Shown piece after piece: positions 14,694-14,859 of a DNA stretch of 14,859 nt. The translations under genes were made by a program, and so were the position numbers. Origin of the DNA: CAZJWR01 sp964549765 (GTDB lineage Bacteria > Zixibacteria > MSB-5A5 > GN15 > JAAZOE01). The notes beneath the pieces are model-generated. The model made no database searches and was not told the DNA's origin. It worked only from the letters and a program-made list of their open reading frames with translations. The DNA lies in NCBI GenBank assembly GCA_964549765.1, contig CAZJWR010000076.1:1-14859 (forward strand), written 5' to 3'. Numbering within the stretch: the stretch's first letter is position 1; every line of letters begins with the position of its first letter.

Positions 14694-14713
14694 ATTCCCG
14701 CGCAGGCGGGAAT
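14694..14713. repeat. ATTCCC-N8-GGGAAT palindromic repeat (dRS3-like)
   Basis: Arms ATTCCCGC and GCGGGAAT pair perfectly over 8 bases around GCAG. With the flanks GTC and CCAG it matches a widespread intergenic repeat in bacterial genomes, of the same design as the Neisseria dRS3 elements. On the opposite strand its translation gives the familiar artefact 'LDSRLRGND'. It lies directly behind the SDR stop codon. Confidence 0.75.
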
Positions 14714-14727
14714 CCAGGCTTACCGTT

Positions 14728-14751
14728 CCGCCGGATGCTCTCATCCGGCGG
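14728..14751. repeat. Perfect 10-base palindrome with CTCT loop
   Basis: Arms CCGCCGGATG (14728-14737) and CATCCGGCGG (14742-14751) are exactly complementary around a 4-base loop. No T-run follows in either direction, so it is not a standard terminator. It is REP-like and may stabilise the 3' end of the SDR transcript. The CCGGATG core recurs once at 14817-14823. Confidence 0.7.
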
Positions 14752-14761
14752 TCATAGAATT

Positions 14762-14779
14762 CGCACCGCAAGCGGTGCG
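14762..14779. repeat. Perfect 8-base palindrome with AA centre
   Basis: CGCACCGC (14762-14769) and GCGGTGCG (14772-14779) are exactly complementary around AA. In RNA the inner pair would open to give a 4-base loop. No T-run follows. It is part of the palindrome cluster behind the SDR gene. Confidence 0.65.
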
Positions 14780-14826
14780 GCACCCGTCGTTGTGCTGTGC
14801 TTGAAATAAACTCAGCCGGATGACCG

Positions 14827-14849
14827 AAAAAACCCACCCTTTGGGTGGG
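14827..14849 (-). terminator. Intrinsic terminator for a gene entering from the right
   Basis: Read leftwards, CCCACCC-AAA-GGGTGGG forms a perfect 7-base GC-rich hairpin followed immediately by six T (14832-14827). This is a standard Rho-independent terminator for a minus-strand gene whose end lies beyond 14859. In the plus direction the hairpin is followed by GTACG, so it would not stop the SDR transcript efficiently. It could also be another copy of a genome-wide repeat. Confidence 0.65.
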
Positions 14850-14859
14850 GTACGAAGTG

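Noticed and set aside
13872..14837. 321-codon minus-strand open frame opposite the SDR gene
   Set aside because: It runs through the palindrome cluster and contains 'LDSRLRGND', the known translation artefact of the ATTCCC-N8-GGGAAT repeat. The SDR gene opposite has all catalytic residues.
1..14859. CRISPR array, tRNA, rRNA, insertion sequence or phage genes
   Set aside because: No regularly spaced direct repeats, cloverleaf-like segments, rRNA-like stretches, transposase or phage proteins were recognised on either strand.

Overview
The window looks like chromosomal DNA from a Gram-negative bacterium of moderately high GC. Gram-negative is inferred from a TonB-receptor-type outer-membrane barrel, three lipoproteins with lipoboxes, a TonB C-terminal-domain protein and a DUF3108 envelope protein. 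The secreted metalloprotease with a C-terminal sorting-like domain, and the mix of families, suggest the FCB superphylum or a related candidate phylum (for example Zixibacteria-like). That placement is an inference from gene style, not a phylogenetic result.

Layout. Positions 213-12411 hold twelve genes, all on the minus strand, with gaps of at most 9 bases and mostly overlapping or abutting stops and starts (TGATG, ATGA, GTGA and TTGA junctions). In transcription order, right to left: mannose-1-phosphate guanylyltransferase (manC); a SPOR-domain lipoprotein; Sua5/YrdC threonylcarbamoyl-AMP synthase; a YwlE-type low-molecular-weight phosphatase; a DUF3108 protein; a deoxyhypusine-synthase-like protein; bifunctional formiminotransferase-cyclodeaminase (ftcD); a PHP-domain phosphoesterase; a secreted HExxH metalloprotease; an ECF-transporter S component; a TonB-receptor-like outer-membrane barrel; and an HD-domain phosphohydrolase. 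A near-consensus sigma-70-type promoter (TTGACA, 17-base spacer, TATTAT) sits just upstream of manC and is the only strong promoter I found for the run.

To the right, on the plus strand, are three separately spaced genes: a lipocalin-like lipoprotein of unknown function (12660-13211), a small lipoprotein carrying a TonB C-terminal domain (13391-13813), and a classical SDR oxidoreductase (13914-14687) with its own good promoter. The last 170 bases (14691-14849) have no gene and hold four consecutive perfect hairpins: a widespread ATTCCC-N8-GGGAAT type repeat, two GC-rich palindromes, and a hairpin that reads as an intrinsic terminator for a gene entering from beyond the right edge. The left 212 bases carry no gene, only weak hairpins.

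How the genes may work together. The string mixes housekeeping functions (GDP-mannose supply, tRNA t6A synthesis, one-carbon/folate metabolism, protein dephosphorylation, nucleotide phosphohydrolysis) with envelope functions. The most coherent sub-module is metalloprotease, ECF S component and outer-membrane receptor, which are translationally coupled and could form an outer-to-inner-membrane uptake route; the ligand is unknown. The least understood conserved gene is the deoxyhypusine-synthase-like protein next to ftcD. It keeps the NAD-site-like signatures of the fold but lacks the family's catalytic lysine motif. I saw no mobile element, CRISPR array, rRNA or tRNA.
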